A DNA stretch of 64,000 nt from NCBI GenBank assembly GCA_963559135.1, contig CAUWJP010000005.1, positions 38,013 through 102,012 on the forward strand. Reading direction: 5' to 3'. A program made the position numbers and the translations under genes. The notes under the pieces are model-generated. The model did not search any database. It saw only the letters and a program-made list of their open reading frames with translations, and was not told the origin of the DNA. Origin of the DNA: Sellimonas sp963559135. GTDB lineage: Bacteria > Bacillota > Clostridia > Lachnospirales > Lachnospiraceae. Positions 1-7,853 of this stretch are shown piece after piece; the stretch's first letter is position 1; the number at the start of each line of letters is the position of its first letter.

Positions 1-3
1 AGA

Positions 4-39
4 TTCCACGCCGCTTTGACAATGCGGCTTTTAGTGGAA
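4..39. terminator. hairpin at the left edge, probable terminator
   Basis: Outer arms TTCCAC and GTGGAA enclose inner arms GCCGC (10-14) and GCGGC (24-28), with TTTTA after the inner stem on the plus strand. It lies just beyond the 3' end of prdF and could end a plus-strand gene outside the window or prdF itself. The T run is short, so the call is weak. Confidence 0.35.
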
Positions 40-90
40 GATCGTTTCCTTGGCATAAAAATCGGTATCCCTTCTGAATGACTGTGAGGT

Positions 91-1128
91 CTAGTGACCT
101 ACGCGGAATCCGTATTTTAACGGATCGTCTTTGTCGATTACGTAGGTAGAAAGACCTGTAACATAAGCAGATCCTGTAATCTGCGGAATAACAGCGTCAT
201 AATCTGCGACCTTTGTTTCTCCAAGGATAATACCTTTGAACTGAGAACCGATAAAGCTTTCGTATACGAAAGGTTCACCGACACCGATCTCGCCCTTTGC
301 ATGGAGAGTGGCAAGTTTTGCACTTGTACCTGTTCCACATGGAGAACGGTCAGCCATATGGTCGCCGAAGATTACAACATTTCTGCGGTTGCATCCAGGT
401 GTATCTGTATGGCAGTAGAACTCAGCAAGGTCTACAGATGTAATATCAAGTTCCGGATGTTTTACTTTTACTTCTTTGTTGACGTTATCCAGAAGTTTCA
501 TTCCAAAATCCTGAAGGAATGGAACAGTCTTGGAATCTACGTGGAGATTCAGAGACGGCTGCTCTGCATCAATGATGGCAAAGAAACTTCCGCCGAAAGA
601 AATATCATAAGTGATTTCTTTTCCGTCTACAACAGTTTTCAGATTTTCTTTATAAAGGAAAGCAGGCACGTTAGTCAGGGTAACGCTGACAACTTTTCCG
701 CCTTTTACCTGTGCCTTTGTACGGATCAGTCCTGCAGGAGCCTCAAGAACGACTTCTGTCTCAGGTTCTTTTGCTTCGATCAGCCCTGTCTCGATTACAG
801 CGGTAACTGTACCGATCGTACCGTGGCCGCACATGTTCAGGTATTCTCCGGTATCCATGAAAATAACACCGAAATCAGCTTCCGGATTAACCGGCTCTGT
901 TACAACAGCACCGAACATGTCGTGATGTCCTCTTGGCTCAAACATCAGAGCCTGACGAAAATGGTCGTAATGCTCTGCGAGATAGTTCTTTCTTTCAATC
1001 ATGGTATTACCTTCCAGTTTTGGGAAACCGGAAACTACAATACGTGTAAATTCTCCGACTGTGTGAGTGTCCACAGCTAAAAAAGATGCCTCAAAATTAT
1101 CAAGATTTAATTTTGGGTTCAGTTCCAT
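91..1128 (-). CDS. prdF: proline racemase PrdF
   Basis: Interconverts L- and D-proline, supplying the D-proline used by D-proline reductase in the cytoplasm. The 345-residue product has the family's two catalytic cysteines in their usual settings: Cys100 in MCGHGTIG and Cys264 in DRSPCGTGTSA. Keeping both argues for a racemase/epimerase and against the hydroxyproline dehydratase branch, which replaces one of them. It starts at an ATG preceded by an AAGGAGGA-like site on the minus strand. It is transcribed away from selC and the other prd genes, and the neighbourhood makes proline racemase more likely than 4-hydroxyproline epimerase, which has the same fold and cysteines. Confidence 0.93.
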   Translation of the reverse strand: MELNPKLNLDNFEASFLAVDTHTVGEFTRIVVSGFPKLEGNTMIERKNYLAEHYDHFRQALMFEPRGHHDMFGAVVTEPVNPEADFGVIFMDTGEYLNMCGHGTIGTVTAVIETGLIEAKEPETEVVLEAPAGLIRTKAQVKGGKVVSVTLTNVPAFLYKENLKTVVDGKEITYDISFGGSFFAIIDAEQPSLNLHVDSKTVPFLQDFGMKLLDNVNKEVKVKHPELDITSVDLAEFYCHTDTPGCNRRNVVIFGDHMADRSPCGTGTSAKLATLHAKGEIGVGEPFVYESFIGSQFKGIILGETKVADYDAVIPQITGSAYVTGLSTYVIDKDDPLKYGFRVGH

Positions 1129-1303
1129 GATCAGTTCCTCCTTAGAAAAAATATTTCATAACTTTAACTTGCTTATAGATAAAAACGATAAATCTATTAA
1201 GCCGGACGCAATACTCCATGCAGTAAAAAACTCCGGAAACAAAAGCCGGAATCAGCAAAAAGCCGTGTAGTAGACTGTATTCTAGTACGGCGTCTAGTGA
1301 GTT
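1129..1303 (-). promoter_or_regulatory. long folded 5' leader of prdF
   Basis: Read on the minus strand the leader contains GCCGT...ACGGC followed by TTTTT (near 1290-1255) and CCGG...CCGG followed by a T run (near 1243-1222), both terminator-like, then a smaller dyad ATAGAT/ATCTAT nearer the gene. This could be an attenuator region. I recognise no known riboswitch in it. Confidence 0.35.
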
Positions 1304-1309
1304 ATTACA

Positions 1310-1338
1310 ATTATGACCGAAAACCCTTGAAAAGTCAA
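1310..1338 (-). promoter_or_regulatory. sigma-A promoter of prdF
   Basis: On the minus strand TTGACT (1338-1333) and CATAAT (1315-1310) are separated by 17 bases. Transcription would start near 1303, giving an unusually long leader of about 175 bases before the prdF ATG. Confidence 0.65.
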
Positions 1339-1385
1339 CGGCTATTTGCTAAAATACAAATGACAAAAAATTAATTATTTTCCTG

Positions 1386-1414
1386 TTGAAATTTGCCGCT
1401 AAGTGTGGTAAATT
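1386..1414 (+). promoter_or_regulatory. promoter of selC
   Basis: TTGAAA (1386-1391), a 17-base spacer and TAAATT (1409-1414) place a transcript start about 15-20 bases before the tRNA, as expected for a tRNA gene. Confidence 0.65.
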
Positions 1415-1435
1415 GTCTATGCGAAAAAGCATTCT

Positions 1436-1533
1436 GGAGGTAGATGAGTAACTGGTGTGCTTCCTGGTCTTCAAAACCAGTGTAGGGCGTTAGGAGCGTC
1501 CTGGGTGGGTTCGATTCCCACATGCCTCCGCCA
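1436..1533 (+). tRNA. selC: tRNA-Sec (anticodon TCA)
   Basis: The anticodon arm is CTGGT-CTTCAAA-ACCAG, which puts TCA in the anticodon and lets it read UGA. The gene is 98 bases long with a long variable arm, a T arm GTGGG-TTCGATT-CCCAC, a GGAGG/CCTCC acceptor stem and an encoded CCA, all typical of bacterial selenocysteine tRNA. It sits immediately upstream of the prd operon, which holds the selenoprotein gene prdB, so tRNA and user are neighbours. The other Sec genes (selA, selB, selD) are not in this window. Confidence 0.93.
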
Positions 1534-1576
1534 AAAAAGAAAACAGGCCGTGAATGCACGGACTTCAGATATCAGC

Positions 1577-1592
1577 TGGCAAAAGCCATGCT
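1577..1592 (+). promoter_or_regulatory. candidate sigma-54 promoter of the prd operon
   Basis: TGGCA (1577-1581) and ATGCT (1588-1592) give the GG-N10-GC spacing that defines -24/-12 promoters. No convincing -35/-10 pair was seen between selC and prdC. In Clostridioides difficile the prd operon depends on the sigma-54 activator PrdR, which fits. A CCGTG/CACGG dyad at 1548-1561 lies just upstream. No prdR gene is in the window. Confidence 0.5.
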
Positions 1593-1719
1593 GAATATTT
1601 TATAGAAATTATCAATAAACAAAACAAACGTTGCTGTGGATCATGACGGGAAGAAAGATCGTATATTGGAGACCGAATTCATATCCCGTATAAAATATAA
1701 AGAAAAGGAGCATGTTGTT

Positions 1720-3048
1720 ATGGGAAACATTCAACTTTTACTGCGTCAGCACGTAGGAGCGCCATGTGAACCGGTTGTAAAGGCCGGAGATGTGGTTAAA
1801 AAGGGTACACTTGTAGCAAAACCGACCGGACTTGGAGCGAATATCTTCTCCAGCGTTTACGGTGTGGTAGAAGAAGTAAAGGAAGATCGTATCGTGATCA
1901 AACCGGACGAAGAACAGCCGGAAGAGTACGAAAAGATTTCCGAGGGTACACCGCTTGAGATGGTAAAAGAAGCCGGAGTAGTCGGCATGGGCGGAGCAGG
2001 ATTCCCGACAGGAATCAAGCTGGACGCACATCTGGATCATGGCTATATCCTGATCAATGCTGCTGAGTGTGAACCGGGACTTTACCATAATATCAGACAG
2101 ATTGAAGCCGAGAGCGATAAGATCGTGCGCGGTGTGAAATACTGTATGGATATCGCAGGCGCTGATAAAGCAATTTTTGCAATCAAGAAGAAAAATGAAA
2201 AAGCAGTAGAGACACTTCGGACTGCAATTAAAGATGAAGAAGCCATGACGATCCACCTTCTTCCGGATATCTACCCGATGGGAGAGGAAAGAGCGGTTGT
2301 CAGAGAGTGTCTTGGAATCGAGCTTGAGACGACACAGCTTCCGTCTGCTGCCAATGCAGTAGTAGTTAATGTGGAGACTATCTCCAGAGTGGCAGAGGCT
2401 ATCGAGGAGAGAAAGCCATGTTTTGTTAAGAATATGACAGTAATCGGTAAGCTCAATGGCGGAAATGAACCGCATGTCTTCATGAATGTTCCGGTAGGAA
2501 CAAGCGTTGGCGAGATGATCGAGCGTGCAGGCGGTATCGACGGTGTTTACGGCGAGATTATTATGGGCGGACCTTTCACAGGTAACCCGACAGACGTTGA
2601 TGCTCCTGTAACAAAGACGACAGGTGGTATCATCGTGACAATCGACTTCCCGAACCTTCACGGTGCGAAAGTCGGCCTTCTTGTCTGCGCATGCGGCGGA
2701 AGCGAAGCACGTATGAGAGATATCTGCGCAAAGATGAACGGTGTAGTAGCATCTGTAGCAAGATGTAAACAGGCTATTGAGAACAAGCCGGGCGCACCGC
2801 TCAAATGTGAAAGACCGGGTAACTGCCCAGGACAGGCGAAGAACAACATCCAGTTCAAGAAAGACGGATGTGAATACATCATCATCGGTAACTGCTCCGA
2901 CTGTTCCAATACAGTTATGGGATCTGCGCCGAAGATGAAACTGAAAGTATTCCACCAGACAGATCATGTTATGAGAACAATCGGACATCCATTATACAGA
3001 TATCTGAGAGTTTCTAAACAGGTGGAACAGCTTCCGGAAGGAAAGTAA
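1720..3048 (+). CDS. prdC: proline reductase-associated electron transfer protein PrdC
   Basis: PrdC is an RnfC-like protein thought to carry electrons from NADH-linked donors to D-proline reductase. The product (442 residues) has the RnfC/NuoF-like glycine motif GMGGAGFPT at residues 89-97 and many cysteines, including CxCGG (Cys323, Cys325) and a C-terminal CSDCS. Start: ATG 1720 has AAAGGAG ten bases upstream, whereas the open frame runs back to 1636 without a good ribosome site. PrdC of some clostridia is a selenoprotein; here the frame is uninterrupted and only cysteines are seen. It is the first gene of the operon after selC. Confidence 0.9.
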   Translation: MGNIQLLLRQHVGAPCEPVVKAGDVVKKGTLVAKPTGLGANIFSSVYGVVEEVKEDRIVIKPDEEQPEEYEKISEGTPLEMVKEAGVVGMGGAGFPTGIKLDAHLDHGYILINAAECEPGLYHNIRQIEAESDKIVRGVKYCMDIAGADKAIFAIKKKNEKAVETLRTAIKDEEAMTIHLLPDIYPMGEERAVVRECLGIELETTQLPSAANAVVVNVETISRVAEAIEERKPCFVKNMTVIGKLNGGNEPHVFMNVPVGTSVGEMIERAGGIDGVYGEIIMGGPFTGNPTDVDAPVTKTTGGIIVTIDFPNLHGAKVGLLVCACGGSEARMRDICAKMNGVVASVARCKQAIENKPGAPLKCERPGNCPGQAKNNIQFKKDGCEYIIIGNCSDCSNTVMGSAPKMKLKVFHQTDHVMRTIGHPLYRYLRVSKQVEQLPEGK

Positions 3049-3156
3049 GAAAAGGTATGGCATAAAAGTACATCACATTCTGCGTCACCATGCGGTGTGG
3101 TTGTATATATAGAAAACGGCAAAGAGCCGAAGGAGAAAATAAGGAGGGAATGAAAC

Positions 3157-5016
3157 ATGTCAATTACAGCTGAAACAGCGAAAGCTCATGCAAAAGATCC
3201 GGCCGTGCTTTGCTGCAGGGCGGAAGAGGGCATCACAATCGAAGCTGCAAATCTTGAGGATCCGGCGATCTTTGATGATCTGGTAGATTCAGGACTTCTG
3301 AATCTGGAAGGCGTCCTTACGATTGAACAGGTTCTTGGTGCAAAACTGAAAAAAACATGTGATTCACTTACAGCACTTACACCGGATGTCGTAGAAGGAT
3401 ACAAAGAAGCTTCTGCGGAAGAGCCGGCAAAAGAAGAAACAGTTGAAGAAGAAGCACCGGCAGTTCAGCCGGAAGCACCAGCTCCGGCACCGGCAGCAGT
3501 ACCGGGTGGAGTACTTAAACTCCATATCGGAGAAGGAAAAGATATCAACCTGGAAATTCCGGTTGGAATCATGGGTGGCGCTGCAGGAGCAGCAGCACCG
3601 GCTTCAGTTGCAGCTGCAGCAGTAGCGGCAGCACCGGAAGCAGAAGAAAAAGAAGCAAGAGTGATGGGGACACTCACAAGAAAGCACTTCAAAATCACTG
3701 AAGTAAAGAGAGGACCGGAGACAAAGATTGACGGAACAGTTCTTTACATCCGTGAAGGAATTGAAGAAGAAGCAGCTGCAGGCCAGGAACTGGTAAACAG
3801 CTTAAAGATTGATATTATTACACCGGAAATGTACCACACATATTCCAATACAATCATGGACGTACAGCCGATCGCTACAAAAGAAGGCGAAGCTGAAATC
3901 GGAAATGGCGTAACACGTGTACTTGACGGCGTTGTTATGATGGTAACAGGTACAGACGCAAACGGCGTTCAGATCGGTGAGTTCGGTTCTTCTGAAGGAT
4001 ACCTCGATGAGAACATCATGTGGGGACGTCCGGGAGCGCCGGATAAAGGTGAGATCTTCATCAAGACAGAAGTTATCATCAAAGAAGGAACAAACATGGA
4101 GCGTCCAGGCCCGCTTGCTGCACATACAGCAACAGATGTGATCACACAGGAGATCCGTGAGGCTCTGAAGAAACTGGATGATTCCCTTGTAGTTGATACA
4201 GAGGAGTTTGAACATCTCAGACATCCGGGAAAGAAAAAAGTAGTCATCGTAAAAGAGATCATGGGACAGGGTGCTATGCACGACAACCTGATTCTTCCGA
4301 TGGAACCGGTAGGTGTACTTGGAGCAAAACCAAACGTAGATCTTGGAAATGTTCCGGTTATGACTTCTCCACTGGAAGTACTTGATGGATGTATCCATGC
4401 GCTGACATGTATCGGACCTGCATCAAAAGAGATGTCCAGACACTACTGGAGAGAGCCACTCGTACTGGAAGCACTCCATGACGAAGAGCTTGACCTTTGC
4501 GGCGTTCTTTTCGTAGGAAGCCCGCAGATCAACGCAGAGAAATTCTACGTATCCAAACGTGTTGGACAGACAGTAGAAGCTTTGGATGTTGACGGTGCAT
4601 TTATCACAACAGAAGGCTTTGGAAATAACCACATTGATTTTGCAAGTCATCATGAGCAGATCGGAAAGAGAGGAATCCCGGTAGTTGGATTATCTTTCTG
4701 TGCTGTACAGGGTGCACTCGTTGTTGGAAATCCGTACATGACAAACATGGTGGACAACAATAAATCTGAATCCGGTATCGAAAACGAAGTTCTTGCATGC
4801 AACACACTGTGTAAAGAAGAGGCAGTACGTGCAATCGCAATGCTGAAAGCAGCAATGGCAGGCGAGGAAGTTAAACCGGCAGAAAAGAAATGGAATCCGA
4901 ATGTCAAGGCAAACAACATCGAGATGATTGAAAAGGCAACAGGAACGAAGATTGAACTCGTTGCAAACGAGCAGTCTCTCCCAATGAGCCAGAAGAGAAA
5001 AGAAAAATACGATTAA
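3157..5016 (+). CDS. prdA: D-proline reductase proprotein PrdA
   Basis: Precursor of the two pyruvoyl-containing subunits of D-proline reductase, which opens D-proline to 5-aminovalerate. The 619-residue protein has an N-terminal region, two Ala/Pro-rich linkers (about residues 105-120 and 145-170) and the conserved PrdA core. The self-processing site is visible as Thr417-Cys418 in HALTCIGPASKE; cleavage there turns Cys418 into the pyruvoyl group at the N terminus of the smaller fragment. AAGGAGG precedes the ATG. The gene follows prdC and is followed by a small conserved gene and the selenoprotein subunit PrdB. PrdD plus PrdE, 1.2 kb downstream, are its split paralogue. Confidence 0.95.
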   Translation: MSITAETAKAHAKDPAVLCCRAEEGITIEAANLEDPAIFDDLVDSGLLNLEGVLTIEQVLGAKLKKTCDSLTALTPDVVEGYKEASAEEPAKEETVEEEAPAVQPEAPAPAPAAVPGGVLKLHIGEGKDINLEIPVGIMGGAAGAAAPASVAAAAVAAAPEAEEKEARVMGTLTRKHFKITEVKRGPETKIDGTVLYIREGIEEEAAAGQELVNSLKIDIITPEMYHTYSNTIMDVQPIATKEGEAEIGNGVTRVLDGVVMMVTGTDANGVQIGEFGSSEGYLDENIMWGRPGAPDKGEIFIKTEVIIKEGTNMERPGPLAAHTATDVITQEIREALKKLDDSLVVDTEEFEHLRHPGKKKVVIVKEIMGQGAMHDNLILPMEPVGVLGAKPNVDLGNVPVMTSPLEVLDGCIHALTCIGPASKEMSRHYWREPLVLEALHDEELDLCGVLFVGSPQINAEKFYVSKRVGQTVEALDVDGAFITTEGFGNNHIDFASHHEQIGKRGIPVVGLSFCAVQGALVVGNPYMTNMVDNNKSESGIENEVLACNTLCKEEAVRAIAMLKAAMAGEEVKPAEKKWNPNVKANNIEMIEKATGTKIELVANEQSLPMSQKRKEKYD

Positions 5017-5032
5017 TAGATGGTAATGACGT

Positions 5033-5323
5033 ATGGAACTGAAATATGGAGATAAAATCATAAGAATGGAAGGCGTCATCGTCGAGGTACATGACGGATG
5101 CGTAGGAGTTGACCTAAAAGGAAGGCTCGGTTATCTGAAGATTCCGATGCGGATGCTGATTACAGATTATCCGGTTAAAGTCGGACAGGAAGTGGCATGG
5201 AACATGAGCTTCGTAGAGCAGATGGGGCCGGAGATCAATGAGAAGTACGTCAGCAACCTTGATATCTACAAGAGGCGTCAGAAAGAGATGCGCGAATTGA
5301 ATGAAAATCATGAGGAGGTTTAA
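5033..5323 (+). CDS. small conserved protein of the proline reductase operon
   Basis: A 96-residue soluble protein with no signal peptide and a beta-rich N-terminal half (MELKYGDKIIRMEGVIVEVH) resembling a small barrel, then a charged helical tail. It sits 16 bases after prdA and 2 bases before prdB, so it is translated with the reductase subunits. I believe it belongs to the family named CBO2463/CBO2479 in Clostridium botulinum, which occurs in prd clusters; no biochemical role is known to me. A structural or assembly role for the reductase is only inferred from position. Confidence 0.75.
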   Translation: MELKYGDKIIRMEGVIVEVHDGCVGVDLKGRLGYLKIPMRMLITDYPVKVGQEVAWNMSFVEQMGPEINEKYVSNLDIYKRRQKEMRELNENHEEV

Positions 5324-5325
5324 AA

Positions 5326-6051
5326 ATGAGCTTAACGGTTGTGAAAGGTTTACAATCTGAAATTTTTGTTCCGATTACTCCGCCGGCAGTATGGGCTCCA
5401 GTGACAAAAGAAATCAAAGATATGTCCGTTGCTCTTGCTACAGCAGCAGGTGTCCATAAGAAAAGCCAGGAAAGATTTAATCTTGCCGGAGACTTCACAT
5501 GGAGAAAGATTGAAAATACAACACCATCCAGTGAGCTGATGGTTTCACATGGTGGATATGATAATGGTGATGTAAACAAAGACATCAACTGTATGTTCCC
5601 GATCGACAGAATCCATGAACTTGCAGCAGAAGGATTTATCAGAGCATGTGCTCCGGTACACGTAGGATTCATGGGAGGCGGCGGAAACCAGGAGAAATTC
5701 AAACATGAAACTGGTCCGGCTATTGCACAGATGTTTAAAGAAGAGGATGTTGATGCAGTTATCCTCACAGCTGGATGAGGTACCTGCCACCGCTCTGCAG
5801 TACTGGTGCAGAGAGCGATTGAAGAGGCTGGAATTCCTACAATTATTATTGCAGCCCTTCCACCTGTTGTTCGTCAGACAGGTACACCACGTGCGGTAGC
5901 ACCGCTCGTACCGATGGGAGCAAATGCCGGAGAGCCGAATAATCCGGAAATGCAGAGAGATATCGTAAAAGCAACACTTGAACAGCTTGTTGCAATCGAT
6001 ACTCCAGGAAAAGTTGTTTCACTTCCATTTGAATATATTGCAAAAGTTTGA
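5326..6051 (+). CDS. prdB: D-proline reductase selenoprotein subunit PrdB
   Basis: Selenocysteine-containing subunit of D-proline reductase; the selenol attacks the proline substrate held by the PrdA pyruvoyl group. The frame is open from ATG 5326 to TAA 6051 except for one TGA at 5776-5778, read as Sec151 in the motif AG-U-GTCHRS (U-x-x-C redox pair). With Sec the product is 241 residues, the normal PrdB length; stopping at TGA would give 150 residues and lose the conserved C-terminal half. Supporting evidence: selC lies 3.8 kb upstream and a stem-loop follows the UGA. AGGAGG precedes the ATG. Confidence 0.95.
5791..5817 (+). promoter_or_regulatory. SECIS-like stem-loop of prdB
   Basis: CGCTCTGCA (5791-5799) pairs with TGCAGAG-AGCG (5807-5817, two-base bulge) around the loop GTACTGG. 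It begins 12 bases after the Sec UGA, the position expected for a bacterial SECIS bound by SelB. Its G in the loop fits bacterial SECIS loops, but loops vary between species. Confidence 0.7.
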
Positions 6052-6063
6052 TGCAAAAATTTG

Positions 6064-6096
6064 CGGGATCTGTACGAAAGTGCAGATCCCGTTTTT
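6064..6096 (+). terminator. terminator after prdB
   Basis: CGGGATCTGTAC closes a GAAA tetraloop with GTGCAGATCCCG, followed directly by TTTTT. A strong intrinsic terminator that separates prdCA-prdB from prdDE. Confidence 0.9.
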
Positions 6097-6146
6097 GATT
6101 CTCTAAAAAAGCTCCGCCTTTTCTTGTTTTCCACACAAAAGAAGTG

Positions 6147-6155
6147 TGGTATGAT
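6147..6155 (+). promoter_or_regulatory. extended -10 promoter of prdDE
   Basis: TGG followed by TATGAT (6150-6155) forms an extended -10 about 40 bases before the prdD start. No good -35 lies at 17 bases (TTTTCC only). With the terminator just upstream it implies separate control of prdDE. Confidence 0.55.
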
Positions 6156-6194
6156 AAAGAAAGAATGAGGAAAATGACAGAAAGGAATAAGACT

Positions 6195-6965
6195 ATGGGA
6201 GAAGAGACAAAAGAGCTCCGCAGACTTGTAATCAAGGCGTACCATGTACAGGATGTACAGTGGGGAAGCGAAAACAAGGTGACGGAAAACGGCACTCTGA
6301 CTGTGGATAAAAATAGTACCGGACGGTATAAAAGTGGAAAAGAAGAATATATTTCTGACATCTCCTTCCGGATCATCCATCCGGAAGAGCGGGATCAGTA
6401 TACAAACACCATCATGGATATCATCCCGGTTTCGACTAAAGTGCTTGGAAATATCGGAGATGGAATCACCCATACTCTGACCGGAGTCTATGTGATTCTC
6501 ACAGGTGTAGATACGGCAGGAAAGCAGACACATGAATTCGGATCTTCAGAAGGAAATCTAAAAGATCAGATCCGGTACGGAAAAGCAGGAACACCAGGTG
6601 AGCACGATATAATGATTGCCTTTGATGTGACTCTCCAGGAGGGAATGGGACAGATCCGCGCTGGCGTGACGGCTGCCCACCGAGCCTGCGATGAGTTCGT
6701 CCAGGAACTCCGTGACCAGCTGAAAAAATTCCATGGAGATCGCTGTGCAGAGCGTCACGAATACTTCGACGTTATCCGTCCGGGAAAGAAAAAGGTGCTG
6801 ATTATCAAGCAGGTAGCCGGACAGGGCGCTATGTATGACATGCATCTGTTTGCGAAAGAGCCGTCTGGCGTAGAAGGGGGACGGTCCATCATTGACATGG
6901 GAAATATGCCGATTCTCGTGACACCAAATGAATATCGGGACGGAATTCTGCGTTCCATGCAATAG
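6195..6965 (+). CDS. prdD: proline reductase cluster protein PrdD
   Basis: 256-residue paralogue of the large processed fragment of PrdA: it shares TNTIMDI, HEFGSSEGN, RPGKKKVLIIK and GQGAMYD with the PrdA core and stops at DGILRSMQ, where PrdA continues with its Thr-Cys processing site. Function is not established to my knowledge; PrdD and PrdE occur with the reductase in Stickland clostridia. Start: ATG 6195 has AGAAAGGA ten bases upstream; the open frame extends to a GTG at 6144, but that lies upstream of the predicted transcript start. It is followed 31 bases later by prdE. Confidence 0.85.
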   Translation: MGEETKELRRLVIKAYHVQDVQWGSENKVTENGTLTVDKNSTGRYKSGKEEYISDISFRIIHPEERDQYTNTIMDIIPVSTKVLGNIGDGITHTLTGVYVILTGVDTAGKQTHEFGSSEGNLKDQIRYGKAGTPGEHDIMIAFDVTLQEGMGQIRAGVTAAHRACDEFVQELRDQLKKFHGDRCAERHEYFDVIRPGKKKVLIIKQVAGQGAMYDMHLFAKEPSGVEGGRSIIDMGNMPILVTPNEYRDGILRSMQ

Positions 6966-6996
6966 ACGAAGGAGATAAGAGAGGAGCGAAAATGCA

Positions 6997-7461
6997 ATGG
7001 GAATTGGACCTTCAACAAAAGAAACAACACTTCACAACCTCCGTGATCCACTTCTCGATGTGGTAGCATCTGATGAAGATCTGGATCTTATGGGAATTCT
7101 TATCGTGGGAACACCACAGGATCAACAGGACAAGATCCTCGTAGGAACCAGAGCGGCTGTATGGGCGGAAGGAATGCGCGCGGACGGTGTTATCATTTCG
7201 GCAGACGGCTGGGGGAACAGTGATGTCGATTATACCAATACGATTGAACAGCTTGGAAAACGCGACATTCCGGTAGTGGGAATCCATTTTACCGGAACAG
7301 CGGCTCAGTTTGTGGTAACCAATCCGTATATGGATACGATCGTAGACATGAACAAAAATCCAGAAGGCGTCGAGACGAATGTGGTCGGGGAGAATGCTGT
7401 AGATATGATCGATGCGAAAAAGGCAGCTGCGATGCTGAAATTGAAAATGAGGAAACGATAG
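6997..7461 (+). CDS. prdE: proline reductase cluster protein PrdE
   Basis: 154-residue paralogue of the small, pyruvoyl-bearing fragment of PrdA. It begins MGIGPSTKET, matching PrdA CIGPASKEM, so the residue that becomes pyruvoyl in PrdA (Cys418) has no cysteine here; the initiator Met-Gly takes its place. The shared core includes DLMGILIVG, QLGKRDIPVVGI and TNPYM. PrdD and PrdE therefore look like an already separated, non-processed version of PrdA. A GAGGAG site lies eight bases upstream of ATG 6997; an out-of-frame ATG at 6992 opens only a short frame. Confidence 0.85.
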   Translation: MGIGPSTKETTLHNLRDPLLDVVASDEDLDLMGILIVGTPQDQQDKILVGTRAAVWAEGMRADGVIISADGWGNSDVDYTNTIEQLGKRDIPVVGIHFTGTAAQFVVTNPYMDTIVDMNKNPEGVETNVVGENAVDMIDAKKAAAMLKLKMRKR

Positions 7462-7479
7462 ATAAATTATGAGATCACG

Positions 7480-7517
7480 AAAGCAGGGAGGATTACGTCT
7501 GGAATTCTCCCTGCTTT
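7480..7517 (+). terminator. terminator after prdE
   Basis: AAAGCAGGGAG (7480-7490) pairs with CTCCCTGCTTT (7507-7517) around a 16-base loop. The T run is only three bases, so termination may be partial. Confidence 0.65.
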
Positions 7518-7840
7518 CAGCGTATAATAAAAGCATAGAATTCCTCTGTAAACGGAAGATTCTATTTCTGAATACCCGTGGAAAGAATGACACAGAAGTT
7601 TCGGGGAAGCTGGTAACATTTCTGAGTCTTCTTTTCCTGTACGTTCATAAGCAATTCCTTCCCGATAAGTGATACAAACTTTTCTATGTACAGCTATTAT
7701 ATCATATGTGGTGTGAAATGGAAAAGAAAGTAGGAATTTCGAAGGAAAGCATTGCTTGCGGGGACAAAAGAGAAGTTTTTGAAGAGGCAAACAATGATTT
7801 CTGGATAGCAAACAGTGCTCAGTTTACAATGAGACTGAGA
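7518..7840. other. gene-free stretch between prdE and the lipoprotein gene
   Basis: About 320 bases with no frame I can support. Short open frames on both strands lack ribosome sites and family motifs. On the minus strand TTTCCA-17-TATAAT around 7722-7693 could be a promoter with no gene behind it. A promoter for the following lipoprotein gene is expected here but no clear pair was found. Confidence 0.5.
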
Positions 7841-7853
7841 GAAGGAGGGAGAA

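Noticed and set aside
1371..1559. 62-residue frame on the minus strand
   Set aside because: It lies over selC and its promoter; the sequence is explained by the tRNA.
1738..2988. 416-residue open frame antisense to prdC
   Set aside because: Shadow frame of a strongly coded gene; no ribosome site, odd composition rich in Cys, His and Ser, no family motif.
5326..5778. prdB as a 150-residue truncated gene
   Set aside because: The frame continues with conserved PrdB sequence past the TGA; selC and the stem-loop support Sec readthrough.
7467..7811. 114-residue minus-strand frame between prdE and the lipoprotein gene
   Set aside because: No ribosome site or recognisable domain; it also crosses the prdE terminator hairpin.
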